From NCBI GenBank assembly GCA_947172415.1, contig OX359193.1, positions 2,598,501-2,662,500 of the forward strand: a stretch of 64,000 bases of DNA. The letters are read 5' to 3'. The notes under the pieces were generated by a model. That model was not told where the DNA came from, searched no databases, and was given only the letters and a program-made list of their open reading frames with translations. Origin of the DNA: Chondrosia reniformis. Taxonomy: Eukaryota; Porifera; Demospongiae; Chondrillida; Chondrillidae. The position numbers and the translations under genes are program-made. Shown here piece after piece: positions 46,370-58,717 of the stretch; positions within the stretch are counted from its first letter, which is position 1; each line of letters begins with the position of its first letter.

Positions 46370-47072
46370 CTATGTTAGAGGATTTTGCTTTATAGTTATG
46401 TTTCTTTCCTAATTTATCACAAACCTGCCCTCTTTGCATGAAACCTTTGGCAATGATTGGTTTCAATGGCTCTCTGTGGCTCTGTGGTACCATCCGTTGG
46501 CAAATGGGACAGAGGCTTAACAAACGTGTCCACAGCTGCCCGTGGTAAGCAAGAGTACAAAGCCTGAACCTGCAAAATGTACAATTAATTGGCATCATAT
46601 AGTTGTATGTACATGGAATGCTACTGTCAATTACTTTAGCCAGCTTTAGTGTCTTTGTAGTGGGCTTGATGAATGATATCAAAGAATTTTTCCACTATAG
46701 CTACTTGATGATATTTCCCCAATGGTGTAGTGTCGTGTTGCCCCTTACAAAAAGTGTAATAAAGGTTATAGTGGATTAACAGTGGTACATGTAAAAGTAG
46801 CATACACCTTGTACCTTCTTAGTGACTGGAGTGCAGAGAATGTTGACTAGGCCAAGACCAGGGTAATTGAGAAGTTGAAAGCCCCTTTGTTTCACCCAGT
46901 GAGTGAATGTCTTGCTATCTCTTTCCCACTTTCCTTGCAGGAACAGTTTCACCTCATCTGTCTTTGCCTCTGTCACCACGGAGCTACCACGTACTACTCC
47001 CTGCAGATACCTCTCAGAGGTAAACTTTTCAAATTCCTGCTTGTGGACAGCTGCCATGTAATCTGAACACAT

Positions 47073-47640
47073 TTAGGAAGTAACATCATGGCATTGTTTT
47101 AAAGTCACAATATCATCAATTAAGTTTAATGGCATAATATACCATGCAGTCTGTTATGAACATTAAGTTATATTGATTTACCTTAAGTCAATTAAACCTC
47201 AATTAACTTGTTGGAATGAAAGTTACAAAACTAATGGATATTTATAGAAAATGGGGAGGAAATGATTACATCTTGTGGGTTGATGTGAAATAAGATGTGG
47301 CTTACATGATATAAATGTGGTTTACATGATATAAATGTGGTTTCAGTGAAGGAAACCCAACAGATGGAACTCAAAAGTGTGGTATGCTAATTAAATATAT
47401 GAAAGAAATGGGTTAATTAAACACTATATATACAGGCTTAATATTCAACGGCACACCATATGCTTGATGGAAGTCAATTTGAATTTTTCTCATGCAGTCA
47501 TAATCATGCATATACATGCATGTCAATTCTACTTGCATGACAGTTCGACTGACTTAAACTTATAGTCAGTCGTGGTTACAGTGGTATTATCTTATATGTT
47601 TCTATGAATATCTATCTATATTCTACCAAATGCAAACTGG
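47073..47640. other. 5' region of the Ginger-like gene
   Basis: No gene. Contains three tandem copies of a 20-bp unit near 47290-47345 (GATATAAATGTGGTTTACAT). Confidence 0.6.
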
Positions 47641-47654
47641 GTCTAAAGAGGGTT

Positions 47655-47780
47655 TAAATCGCTTCTAAATGCGCCATCTATTAGGGTCGAAACCGATCAG
47701 TAGAACCACTTCTAAATGGGCCGTCTATTAGGGTCGAAACTAATCAGTAGAATCGCTTCTAAATGGGCCGTTTATTAAGC
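47655..47780. repeat. Tandem repeat, about 48-bp unit, 2.5 copies
   Basis: The unit CTTCTAAATG(C/G)GCC(A/G)TCTATT, then AGGGTCGAAAC..ATCAGTAGAA, recurs from about 47660, 47708 and 47756. It lies just inside the right long inverted repeat. Confidence 0.85.
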
Positions 47781-47814
47781 CGTTCTGTGTTGCATGTGAC
47801 CGAAAGCGTCAGCG

Positions 47815-48742
47815 TTGCGCAAAGCTCGACATAACCTGTTCCTTTCCGGTCACATGATCTTCAGGTTAGAACTTTGCGCAGGTTGGAGCCTTGCGTATAA
47901 CATTACTAAAACCTGGAATGGAATGGGACGCGCTGGAACGGAAGTCACGTGTTCTGGAACAGTTTTCACGTGGAGTCACATGTTCGTACCGAAAGTTTCC
48001 TGGAATGGCAACGGAAAACATCTATTATTTAGTAAAATAATTAATTAAATAGTCTCCAAGATTACTATCTGGCAGAAGAAAAGCACACGTATTGAGCATG
48101 AGATAGCAGCTAAGACATGTCTCTCCTTCACAATGGCAAGAAAACGTTGAATATTACAGAAGATGTGGAAGGCTCCTCTCAGTAACACTAAGGCCACTCT
48201 ATCACCACCAACAATTCCGAAAGGAGAAGTGTATTTTTTCTGCTCTAGTGCACTAAAGCAGGTTAGGTAACTTCATTTTCTATAAAAAATAAGTAACAAT
48301 GACTTTATAAAATTTCCTAACAAATGAAATTAATAAATTAAAGTCATACAAAAGGTTTCTTGCTTTACATACATCAACTGCTGAGTATACTGCATCTGTA
48401 GAAAAAAGATATTAACTTCACTACAAATTATATATGTACTGAAAGAAAAGTCTTAGAACAAGAGACTATATGTATTCACAACTATACCAATGTGCTAGAA
48501 GGCCTTTTCGGAGAATACCACTCCTCATCAGTAGCACTGGGTAGTATTCTGGAGTCGCTAAGTTACCAAATACCCAGACTTTCGAAAGGGATTGGTCATC
48601 AAACAACAACCTAGCAACTCTACTACAACTACAATCTCTACATCTAATGATATACAGGGTAACACTATTAATGTTAAGATACGGTAATTATTAGTCGTCT
48701 ATAACCCCTGTATTTCACACGCAAAAACGTGCCTCACTATAC
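47815..48742. repeat. Right long inverted repeat
   Basis: Complement of 37088-38030. It ends at CCTCACTATA, immediately followed by the first satellite monomer. Confidence 0.9.
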
Positions 48743-51700
48743 CTCCAAGCATGTTTCATGGTATATAGCCCTCAGACGGTGCTTATGGTAAATTTACACA
48801 GTTAAGTACCTCAAAGCACATTTCATGGTATATAGCCATCAGAAGGTGCTTATGATAAATTTACGCAGGTAACCACCTCCAAGCACGTTTCATCGTATAT
48901 GGCCATCAGTAGGTGCTTATGATATCGTTTGGGCAGCTAGGCACCTCCGCGCACATTTCATAGTGTATAGCCGTCAGAAGGTGCTTATCGTGAAGTTTAG
49001 GCAACTAAGCACCTCAAAGCAAGTTTCATGGTATATAGCTGTCAACAGGTGCTTATAGTAAAGCTTAGGCAGCTAAGTACCTCCAAGCATATTTCATGGT
49101 ATATGGCCCCTTTAGAATGTTCTCATGATAAGTTTACGCAGCTAAGCACATCTGAGCATGTTTCATGATATATAGCCCTCAGAAGGTGCTTATTATAAAA
49201 TTTAGACAGCTAGGTACCTCCACGCACATTTCATAGTATATAGCCGTCAGAAGGTGTTTATCGTGAAGTTTAGGCAACTAAGCACCTCCAAGCATATTTC
49301 ATGGTATATGGCCCTCAGAAGATTCTTATCATAAGTTTAGGCAGCTAAGCACCTTCAAGCAAATTTCATGGTATATGGCCGTCAGAAGGTGCTATGGTAA
49401 AGTTTGGGCAGCTAAGCACCTCCAAACACATTTCATGATATATAGCTGTCAGAAGGTGCTTATGGTAAAGTTTACGCAGCTAAGCACCTCCAAGCCCATT
49501 TCCTGGTATATGGTCCTCAGAAGGTTCTTATGATAAGTTCACGCAGCTAAGCACCTCTGAGGACATTTCATCGTATATAGCCCTCAGAAAGTGCTTATGA
49601 TAAGTTTATGCAGCTAAGCACCTTTGAGCATGTTTCATAGTATATAGCTTCTGGCGAAGGTTCTTATCATGAAGTTTAGGCAACTAACCACTTCCAAGCA
49701 TGTTTCTTGGTATATAACTGTCAAAAGATGGTTATGATAACTTTACGCAGCTAAGCACCTTAAAGCACATTTCATGGTATATAGTCATCAGAAGGTGCTT
49801 ATGGTAAAGATTTGGCAGCTAGGCACCACTGCGCACATTTCATAGTATATAGCCGTCAGAAGGTGCTTATCGTGAAGTTTAGGCAACTAAGCACTTCCAA
49901 GTATGTTTCATAGTATATAGCTGGCAGGATGTGCAAGCACCTCTGGGCATGTTTTATGGTATATAGCCCTCAGAAGGTGCTTATGATAACTTTACGCAGC
50001 TAGGAACCTCCGCGCACGTTTCGAGGTATATAGTCTTCAGAAGGTGCATATGATAAGTTTACGCAGCTAAGCACTTCCGACCATGTTTCATGGTATATAG
50101 CCGTTAGACGGTGCCTATGGAAAATTTACGGAGTTAAGCACCTCAAAGCACATTTCATGGTGTATAGCCCTCAGAAGGTGCTTATGATAACTTTACGCAG
50201 CTAGGAACCTCCGCGCACGTTTCGAGGTATATAGTCTTCAGAAGGTGCATATGATAAGTTTACACAGCTAAGCACTTCCGACCATGTTTCATGGTATATA
50301 GCCGTTAGACGGTGCTTATGGAAAGTTTACGGAGTTAAGCACCTCAAAGCACATTTCAAGGTGTATAGCCCTCAGAAGGTGCTTACGAAAAATTTACGCA
50401 GCTAAGCACCTCAAAGAACGTTTCATCATATATGGCCGTCAGAAAGTGCTTATAGTAAAGTTTGGGCAGCTAGGCACCTCCGCGTGCATTTTATAGTATA
50501 TAGCTGTCAGAAGGTGCTTCTCGTAAAGTTTAGGAAGCTAAGCACCTCCAAGCATGCTTCATGGTATATAGCCCTCAGAAGGTTCTTATGTTAAGTTTAT
50601 ACAGCTAAGCACCTACGAGCATGTTTCATGGTATATAGCTCTCAGAAGGTGATTATCGTAAAGTTTAGACAGCTAAGAACCTCCAAGCATGTTTTATAGT
50701 AATTGATCGTCATAAGGCGCTTATGATAAGTTTAAGCAGCTAAGCACCTCTCAACATGTTTCATGATATATATCCGTCAGACGGTGTTTATGGTAAATTT
50801 ACCAAGTTAAACACCTCAAAGCACATTTCAAGGTATATAGCCATCAGAAGGTGCTTATGATAAATTTTCAGAGCTAAGGACCTCTGAGCAAGTTACATGG
50901 TATATATATAGCCGTCAGAAGGTGCTTATGGTAAAGTTTAGGCAGCTAAGCACCTTCAAGAACTCTTCATCTTATATGGTCGTCAGAAGGTGCTTATGGT
51001 TAAGTTTGGGCAGCTAGGCACCTCTGTGCACATTTCATAGTATATAGCCGTCAGAAGGTCCTAATCATGAGGTTTAGGCAACTAAGCACTTCCAAGCATG
51101 TTTCATAGTATATAGCTGTCAGAAGGTGCAAGTACCTCTGAGAATGTTTCATGGAATATAACCCTCAGAAGGTGCTTATGGTAAAATTTACAAAGCTTAG
51201 CACCTCCGAGCACATCTCATTGTATATGGCCCTCAGAAGGTGCTTCTCATAAAGTTCAGGAAGCTAAGCACCTCCAAGCACGTTTCATGGTAAAGAGCCC
51301 TCAGAAGGTGCTTATGTTAAGTTTATGCAGCTTAGCACCTTCGAGCATATTTCATGGTATATAGCTCTCAGAAGGGGCTTAACGTAAAGTTTAGACAGCT
51401 AAGCACCTCCAAGCATGTTTCATGGTATATGGCCGTCACAAGGTGTTTATGATAAGTTTACGCAGCTAAGCACCTCCGCGCACATTTCATAGTATATAGC
51501 CGTCAGAAGGTACTTATGGTAAAGTTTAGGCTGCTAAGTACCTCAGAGCATGTTTCATGGTATATAACCGTCAGAAAATACTTATGGTAAACTTTAGATA
51601 GCTTAGCACCTCCGAGCACATCTCATGGTATATGGCCCTCAGAAAGTGCTTATGTTAAGTTTACGCAGCTTAGCACCTTCGAGCATGTTATATGGTATAT

Positions 51701-54700
51701 AGATCTCAGAAGGTGCTTATCGTAAAGTTTAGGCAGCTAAGCACCTCCAAGCACATCTCATGGTATATAGTCCTCAGAAAGTGCTTATCGTGAAGTTTAG
51801 GCAACTAAGTACCTCCAAGCACGTTTCATGGTATATAGCTGTGAGAAGGTGCTTATAGTAAAGTTTAGGCCTAAGCACCTCCAAGCACATTTCATGGTAT
51901 ATTGCCCTCAGAAGGTTCTTATGATAAGTTTCCTCAGCTATTCACATCTGAGCATGTTTCATGATATATAGCTGTCAGAAGGTGCTTATGGTAAAATTTA
52001 GACAATTGAGCACCTCCAAGCACGTATCATGGTATATAGTCCTCAGAAGGTGCTTATCGTAAAGTTTAGACAGCTAAGCACCTCCAAGTGCATTTCATGG
52101 TATATATATTGCTGTCAGAAGGTACTTATAGTAAAGCTTAGGCGGCTAAATACCTCCAAGAATATTTCATGGTAAATGGCCCTCAAGTTTAGGCAGCTAA
52201 GCACCTCCGAGCACATCTCATGGTATATAGTCCTCAGAAGGTGCTTATCGTGAAGTTTAGGCAACTAAGTACCTCCAACCACGTTTCATGGTAAATAGCT
52301 GTGAGAAGGTGCTTATAGTAAAGTTTAGGCATTTCATTGGTAAATGGCCCTCAAAAAGTTCTTATGATAACTTTACGCAGCTAAGCACTTCTCAACATAT
52401 TTCATGATATACATCTGTCAAACGGTGTTTATGGTAAATTTACGGAGTTAAACACCTCCGTGCACATTTCATAGTATATACCCATCAGAAGATGCTTATC
52501 GTGAAGGTTAGCAACTAAGCACCTCCAAGTGCGTTTCATGGTATGTATATTGCTGTATGAAGGTGCTTATAGTAAAGCTTAGGCGGCTAAATACCTCCAA
52601 AAATATTTCATGGTAAATGGCCCTCAGAAATTTATTATGATAAGTTTACACAGCTAAGCACCTCCAAGCACATTTCATGGTATATTGCCATCAGAAGGTG
52701 CTATGGTAAAGTTTGGGCAACTAAGCACCTCCAAACACATTTCATGATATATAACTGTCAGAAGGTGCTTATGGTAAAATTTAGACAGCTAAGCACCTCC
52801 GAGCACATTTCTTGGTATATAGCCCTCAGAAGGTGCTTATGATAACTTTACGCAGCTAAGCATGTTTCATGATATATAGCCCTCAGAAGGTGCTTATGGC
52901 AAACTTTAGACAGCTAAGCACCTCCCAGCACATTTCTTGGTATATAGCCTCAGAAGGTGCTTATGATAAGTTTAGGAAGCTTAGCACCTCTAAGCATGTT
53001 TCATGGTATATAGCCCTCAGAAGGTTCTTATGATAAGTTTATTCAGCTAAGGACCTCCGAGCATGTTACAGGGTATATAGCCGTCGGAAGGTGCTTATAA
53101 TAAGTTTAGGCAGCTAAGCAACTCCAAGCACATTTCATTGGTATATGGCCCTCAGAAGGTTCTTATGATAAGTTTCCTCAGCTATTCACATCTGAGCATG
53201 TTTCATGATATATAGCTGTCAGAAGGTGCTTATGGTAAAATTTAGACAGTTGAGCACCTCCGAGCACGTATCATGGTATATAGTCCTCAGAAGGTGCTTA
53301 TCGTAAAGTTTAGACAGCTAAGCACCTCCAAGTACGTTTCATGGTATATGGCCGTCATAAGGTGCTTATGATAAGTTTACGCACCTAAGCACCTCCGAGC
53401 ACGTTTCATGGTATATAGCTGTCAAAAGGTGCTTTTGGTAAAGTTTGGGCAGCTAGGTACCTCCGCGCACATTTCATGGTATATTGCCCTCAGAAGGTTC
53501 TTATCTTGAAGTTTAGGCAACTAAGTACCTCCAAGAACGTTTCATGGTATATTGCTGTGAGAAGGTGCTTATAGTAAAGTTTAGGCCGTTAAGCACCTCC
53601 AAGCACATTTCATGGTATATGGCCTTCAGAAGGTTCTTATGATAACCATCCGCAGCTAAGCACATCTGAGCATGGTTCATGATATATAGCCGTCAGAAGG
53701 TGCTTATGGTAAAATTTAGACAGGTGAGCACCTTCGAGCACGTTTCATTGTTAATAGCCCTCAGAAGATGCTTATAATAAAATTTAGACAGCTAGGTACC
53801 TCCGCGCACATTTCATAGTATATACCCATCAGAAGATGCTTATCGTGAAGTTTAGCAACTAAGCACCTCCAAGTACGTTTCATGGTATATATATTGCTGT
53901 ATGAAGGTGCTTATAGTAAAGCTTAGGCGCTAAATACCTCCAAGAATATTTCATGGTAAATGGCCCTCAGAAGGTTCTTATGATAAGTTTACACAGCTAA
54001 GCACCTCCATGCACGTTCCATGGTATATTGCCATCAGAAGGTGCATATGGTAAAGTTTAGGCAGCTAAGCACCTCCAAGAACCTTGCATCGTATATGGTG
54101 GTCAGAAGGTGCTTATGGTTAAGTTTGGGCAGCTAGGCACCTCTGTGCACATTTCAGAGTATATAGCCGTCAGAAGGTCCTAATCATTAGGTTTAGGCAA
54201 CTAAGCACCTCCAAGAACATTTCATGATATATAGCTGTCAGAAGATGCTTATGGTAAAGTTTAGGCAGCTAAGAACCTCAGAGCATGTTTCATAGTATAT
54301 ACCTGTCAGAAGGTGCAAGTACCTCTGAGCATATTTCATGGTATACAGCTGTCAAAAGATGCTTATGGTAAAGTTTGGGCAACTAAGCACCTCCAAGAAC
54401 ATTTCATGATATATAGCTGTCAGAAGATGCTTATGGTAAAGTTTAGGCAGCTAAGAACCTCAGAGCATGTTTCATGGTATATAGCCCTCAGAAGGTGCTT
54501 ATGGTAAAATTTAGACAGCTAAGCACCTCCAAGCACATCTCATGGTATATGGCCCTCAGAAGGTGCTTCTCGTATAGTTTAGGAAGCTAAGCACCTTCGA
54601 GCATATTTCATGGTATATAGCTCTCAGAAGGTGCTTATGGTAAAGTTTGGGCAGCTAAGCACCTCCAAACACATTTCATAGTATATAACTGTCAGAAGGT

Positions 54701-56424
54701 GCTTATGGTAAAGTTTAGGCAGCTCAGTACCTCACAGCATGTTTCATGGTATATAGCCGTCAGAAAATGCTTATGGTAAACTTTAGATAGCTTAGCACCT
54801 CCAAGCACGTTTCATGATATAAAGCTGTAAGAAGGTGCTTAGAGTAAAGCTTAGGCAGCCAAGTACTCCAAGCATATTTCATGGCATATGGCCCTTAGAA
54901 GGTTCTAATGATAAGTTTACGCAGCTAAGCACCTCCAAGCACATCTAATGGTATATAGCCCTCATAAGGCGCTAATGTCAAGTTTACACAGCTAAGCACC
55001 TGCGGGCATGTTTCATGGTATATAGCTGTCAAAAGGTGCTTATGGTAAAGTTTAGGCAGCTAGGTACCTCCGCGCACATTTCATAGTATATAGCCGTCAG
55101 AAGGTGCTTATCGTGAAGTTTAGGCAAATAAGTACCTCAAAGCACGTTTCATAGTATATAGCTGTGAGAAGGTGCTTATAGTGAAGTTTAGGCAGCTAAG
55201 CACCTCCAAGCACATTTCATGGTATATGGCCCTCAGAAGGTTCTTATGATAAGTTTCCTCAGCTTAGCCCATCTGAGCATGTTTCATGGTATATAGCCCT
55301 CAGAAGGTGCTTATAATAAAATTTAGACAGCTAGGTACCTTTGTGCACATTTCATAGTATATAGCCATCAGAAGGTGCTTATCGTGAAGTTAATGCAACT
55401 AAGCACCTCCAAGCACGTTTCATGGTGTATATATCTGTCAGAAGGTGCTTATAGTAAAGGTTAGGACACTAAGCACTCCCAAGCATGTTTCATGGTATAT
55501 AGCCCTCAGAAGGTGCTTATCATAAAGTTTAGGCAGCTAAGCACCTTCAAGCAAGTCTCCTGGTATGTTTCTGTCAGAACGTGCTTATAGTAAAGCTTAG
55601 GCAGCTAAGTACCTCCAAACATATTTCATGGTATATAGCCCTCAGAAGGTGCTTATCATAAAGTTTAGGCAGCTAAGCACCTTCAAGCAAGTCTCCTGGT
55701 ATGTTTCTGTCAGAACATGCTTATAGTAAAGCTTAGGCAGCTAAGTACCTCCAAACATATTTCATGGTATATGGCCCTCAGAAGGTTCTTATGTAAAATT
55801 TACTTAGCTAAGCACCTCCTAGCATGTTTCATGGATATAGCTCTCAGAAGGTGCTTATGTTAAGTTTACGCAGCTAAGCACCTTCGAGCATGTTTCATGG
55901 TATATAGCTCTCAGAAGGTGCTTAACATAAAGTTTAGACCGCTAAGCACCTCCAAGCACATTTCATGGTATATGGCTGTCACAAGGTTCTTATGATAAGT
56001 TTTACGCAGCTAAGCACCTCCAGGCACGTTTCATGGTATATAGCACTCAGAAGGTGCTTATTGTCAAGTTTAGGCAGCTAAGCACCTTCAAGAAGGTTTC
56101 ATGGTATATGGCCATCAGAAGGTGCTATGGTAAAGTTTTCGCAGCTAAGCACCTCCAAGCACATTTCATGGTAGTATATGGCCCTGAGAAGGTTCTTATG
56201 ATAAGTTTACGCAGCTAAGCATCTCTGAGCATGTTTCATGATATATAGCCGTCAGAAGGTGCTTATGGTAAAGTTTAGGCAGCTAAGCACCTCCAAGAAC
56301 GTTTCACCATTTATGGCCGTTAGAAGGTGCTTATGGTAAAGTTTGGGCAGCTAGGCACCTCTGCGCGCATTTCATAGTATATAGCCGTCAGAAGGTGCTT
56401 ATCGTGAAGTTCAGGCAACTAAGC
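48743..56424. repeat. Satellite array, about 113 monomers of 68 bp
   Basis: Tandem array of 7.68 kb. An approximate monomer, in three parts: TCAGAAGGTGCTTATGGTAA, AGTTTAGGCAGCTAAGCACC, TCCAAGCACATTTCATGGTA followed by TATAGCCG. Each monomer contains AGGTGCTTA and, 18 bp on, its exact complement TAAGCACCT, so each can fold into a hairpin. Monomers differ by roughly 5-20%. Higher-order duplication is visible: a three-monomer unit of 201 bp repeats at about 49960 and 50161; a dimer of 137 bp repeats at about 55502 and 55639; and longer blocks recur about 1.24 kb apart (51911 and 53151). A few units are truncated. Open frames inside are by-products of the period. Confidence 0.97.
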
Positions 56425-57030
56425 ATGAGAAAACTTAGGTAAGTCTTGGCATTATCAGTCTAAATGTATAGTATTTTAAGCCCTCCTGCATGGGTATCCG
56501 AAACACTATATACTACAGAGAGTCTTATTCTAACCCTGAATAGATTCTAATGTACATTTTGTAGCTACGGCACGCTAAATGCTAAATATCTTGACTCTTT
56601 GCTACTTTGTTCGCAATGTCGTTCAGACTGTTGTCCTTTTGCTTAAAATTCTTTGAAAATCTTCAAAGCTATATATACTTTGAAACAATTTTTGCATATT
56701 GGTAACAAAGTAATATACGATTATTGAATCTTCTCATTACCGCTTCAACTTTTTACTAATTTAATTAGTTTGCTACTACAAAAGCAACTTCCTAACTGAA
56801 AGGATCAAGATTTTTTTCATGTGTATACCATATATTGGATGACTTGGCAATTGGCTTAAAGGCTGCACGTTGCCCCCATGAACTGCATATATAAAAAATC
56901 TTATACATGCACCATTAAGTTCCTACATGCTATATGCCTATTCTCTAAAAAGTAAACCTAAAGAGAGCTTTGGATGAAGATACATGACTGTATGAATGCC
57001 TAGGAATTCATAATTTCATGCTACTGTTTT
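56425..57030. other. Flank between satellite and integrase gene
   Basis: No gene recognised. 56929-56983 recurs at 57353-57428 as an imperfect direct repeat. Confidence 0.5.
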
Positions 57031-57428
57031 GCAGCACCCGTGCAATGGCCAAAAAGTATGTTCTAGATGCACTAATAGTGGATTTCCAAGGGAGATGGCG
57101 AATAATCAATGAAGTATGTTGGGTGCAGCCAAGAGTGCTTTTGCTGACCTTTTAAGTGAAAAAGATGAATATTTCCTGCAAGTGCAATATCCAAAGTATG
57201 GTATGATTAAGCTTATGGAAGAAGAGATAATTGGAGCTGCTGAGATTCAAGGTATAGTTTTTTATTTCCCTGGGAAAAGAAATCAGTATGTGAAAATAAT
57301 GTAAGAGTCATGCATAATAATTTAATCTATGAAAAATCTAAGATACCATTTTCCTACATGCTATATGCCTATTCTGTAAAAAGAGCCTATAGGGGAACTA
57401 AACCTAAAGAGAGCTTTAGATGAAGATA
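56929..57428. repeat. Imperfect direct repeats flanking the N-terminal exon
   Basis: 56929-56983 and 57353-57428 share CCTACATGCTATATGCCTAT and AACCTAAAGAGAGCTTT plus GATGAAGATACA; the second has a 20-bp insertion. They bracket the exon that encodes the N-terminal domain. Confidence 0.8.
57035..57304 (+). pseudogene. N-terminal PB1/ubiquitin-like domain of the integrase-like gene
   Basis: After a TTTTGCAG acceptor-like site the plus strand reads AMAKKYVLDALIVDFQGRWR and IINE. One frame over it continues LGAAKSAFADLLSEKDEYFL, QVQYPKYGMIKLMEEEIIGA AEIQ. The pattern (strand, long helix AAKSAFADLL, strand FLQVQ, M-KL-EEE-I) resembles small PB1/ubiquitin-like domains. It aligns with the first exon of the HECT gene on the other strand (61.2-61.5 kb: VLCDFDGRTRPEL, then SAIKSTLIDLLSGK, FVEIEGSKHDGLIAL). 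The frame change indicates damage. Confidence 0.5.
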
Positions 57429-57626
57429 CAGTTGTCTTTTCTTCCTTCTTTCATCTTCTTCTCCACTGGGTCAGACAGCCGTTTCTGGGAATTCCACCCT
57501 TCATCCGTGATCCTGGGAGTCTTTGTCTTTTTCTTTATCTTGATCTTCTGTGAATCCTTGGCTATGTACATCATCATAACAGATATCTATGAATATACCT
57601 GTAAATTGTTGATCTGCTAAGAGAGC

Positions 57627-58390
57627 ATGATATGTTGGAGAATTGTTACACATGGGGCTATTGATGGATACAGCAGGTTGATTGTCTATTTACATGCTTC
57701 AACAAACAATAAATCTAGAAGAGTATATGAGTTATTTCCGTCTGCTGTTGAAAAACACCAACTGCCATCCCGTGTTCGTTCTGATCAAGGAACAGAGAAT
57801 GTATTAGTTGCACAACACATGCCAGAAGGGCGTAGTGCTGAGAAGCACAGCATGATAATAGGCTGTAGTGTGCATAATCATCACATTGAAAGACTGTGGA
57901 GGGATATGCACAAAAGTGTTACCATACTATTTTACAAAGTGTTTTACTTTCTTGAACACTATAGCCTGCTTGATCATCTCAATGAACTCCATTTATGGGC
58001 TTACATTACATATTTATTCCACTGATTAACCAGTGTTTCAAAGAATTTATTAATAGCTGGAACAATCATCCCATAGTACAGCAGGTCACAAGTCACCACA
58101 GGAATTGTTTACTGCAGGGTGTTTACTTCTGCAAAAACTCTCAAATTCCTGGCCTAGACTTCTTTCATTTAGTTGATGAAACATATGGCATTGATGCTGT
58201 TGGGCCAATTTCACTGTCAGAAGATCTGCAGAGTGTATCAATCCCACAAAGTCCACTAAGATTCTCAGACACAGATATACAGTCATTGAGGGGACTTATT
58301 GATAGATGTGCAGTTTCTGAAAATTATGGAATAGACCTTTATGAAGAGACTCTTCAATTTATTTCAACCCTAACTCTTGTTGCAAACTAG
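57627..58390 (+). pseudogene. Integrase-core (rva_4-like) gene
   Basis: DDE core: GAIDGYSRLIVYLHASTNNK (first Asp), LPSRVRSDQGTENVLVAQHM (second Asp), IIGCSVHNHHIERLWRDMHK (Glu), then FYFLEHYSLLDHLNELHLWA; one frame over, IFIPLINQCFKEFINSWNNH P, and a C-terminal segment to 58390 ending FISTLTLVAN. HGxIDGYSRxIVYLxxSxNN and SVHNxxIERLWRDxxxxVT are hallmarks of an integrase-like family abundant in fish, corals and sponges. A single frame change near 58.0 kb separates the core from the C-terminal part; otherwise it is open. It is convergent with the HECT gene, end to end with 330 bp between. Confidence 0.75.
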
Positions 58391-58717
58391 CTAGTCGTGA
58401 TCAATAACTTTGAAAATCCTAACTCAACTGAGCCTTTTCATCATGTATAAGTATTTATTATTTTGAAGTAGTATATAATATAGTATTGATCATGCGTGAT
58501 ATGATTATAATAAGCACTTGACATAATACAGTCAGCACATGCAAAGTATATAGATAAGAAAAATGTTGGAGCTATATAGTTCTGCAGTAAATATTGGATA
58601 CAGATAAGATAAACATGGCTAGGCTGCAGGACATATAAATGCAATGTTCCATATGTACCCTCACAGAAACTGTCTATATGGCATCCATTTGCCACAAAAA
58701 GGTCTCATTTGTCATGT
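58391..58717. other. Spacer between convergent genes
   Basis: AT-rich, no motif. Confidence 0.5.

Larger units (their letters stand above)
41550..47072 (-). pseudogene. Ginger-type integrase gene
   Basis: Minus-strand pieces in order: N-terminus FEKFTSERYLQGVVRGSSVV and KQRGFQLLNYPGLGL (47.07-46.78 kb); CPICQRMVPQ, then EPLKPIIAKGFMQRGQ (46.6-46.4 kb); IDLIDMG (about 43.24 kb, after an intron that now holds a LINE); DGNYKWIAHYMDHWSKYHVL, GIPKVLQSDNGREFDNELV, then GKAVIVHGRPRHPQSQGLVE (42.53-42.17 kb, DDE core with Asp, Asp and Glu); TTGATPNELVYGQAPR (about 42.05 kb) and an acidic tail. This matches the KRBA2/GIN1-like integrases of Ginger1 DNA transposons, relatives of gypsy integrases. Splicing of several introns is usual for the family. 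The copy is broken. Confidence 0.75.
37088..48742 (-). mobile_element. Ginger-like composite element bounded by 0.93-kb inverted repeats
   Basis: Both ends are long inverted repeats (37088-about 38030 and about 47815-48742). Between them the minus strand carries a Ginger-type integrase (about 47.07 down to 41.55 kb) and a Ulp1-type cysteine protease (39.3-38.56 kb). It has taken two LINE insertions, 43290-46352 and about 40142-41475. Without these the element would be about 7.3 kb. The tip reads TAGTGAG(A/G)CACGTTTTTGCG on both sides; a target duplication is not certain. Related sequence starts again at 61.73 kb. Integrase plus protease is known from Ginger1 DNA transposons; ends this long are unusual for that group. 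It is old and broken. Confidence 0.7.

Noticed and set aside
54313-56218. Short open frames inside the satellite as genes
   Set aside because: They follow the 68-bp period and arise from the repeat, with no independent coding signal.
48743-56424. CRISPR-like array
   Set aside because: There are no unique spacers between constant repeats; this is a continuous eukaryotic satellite.
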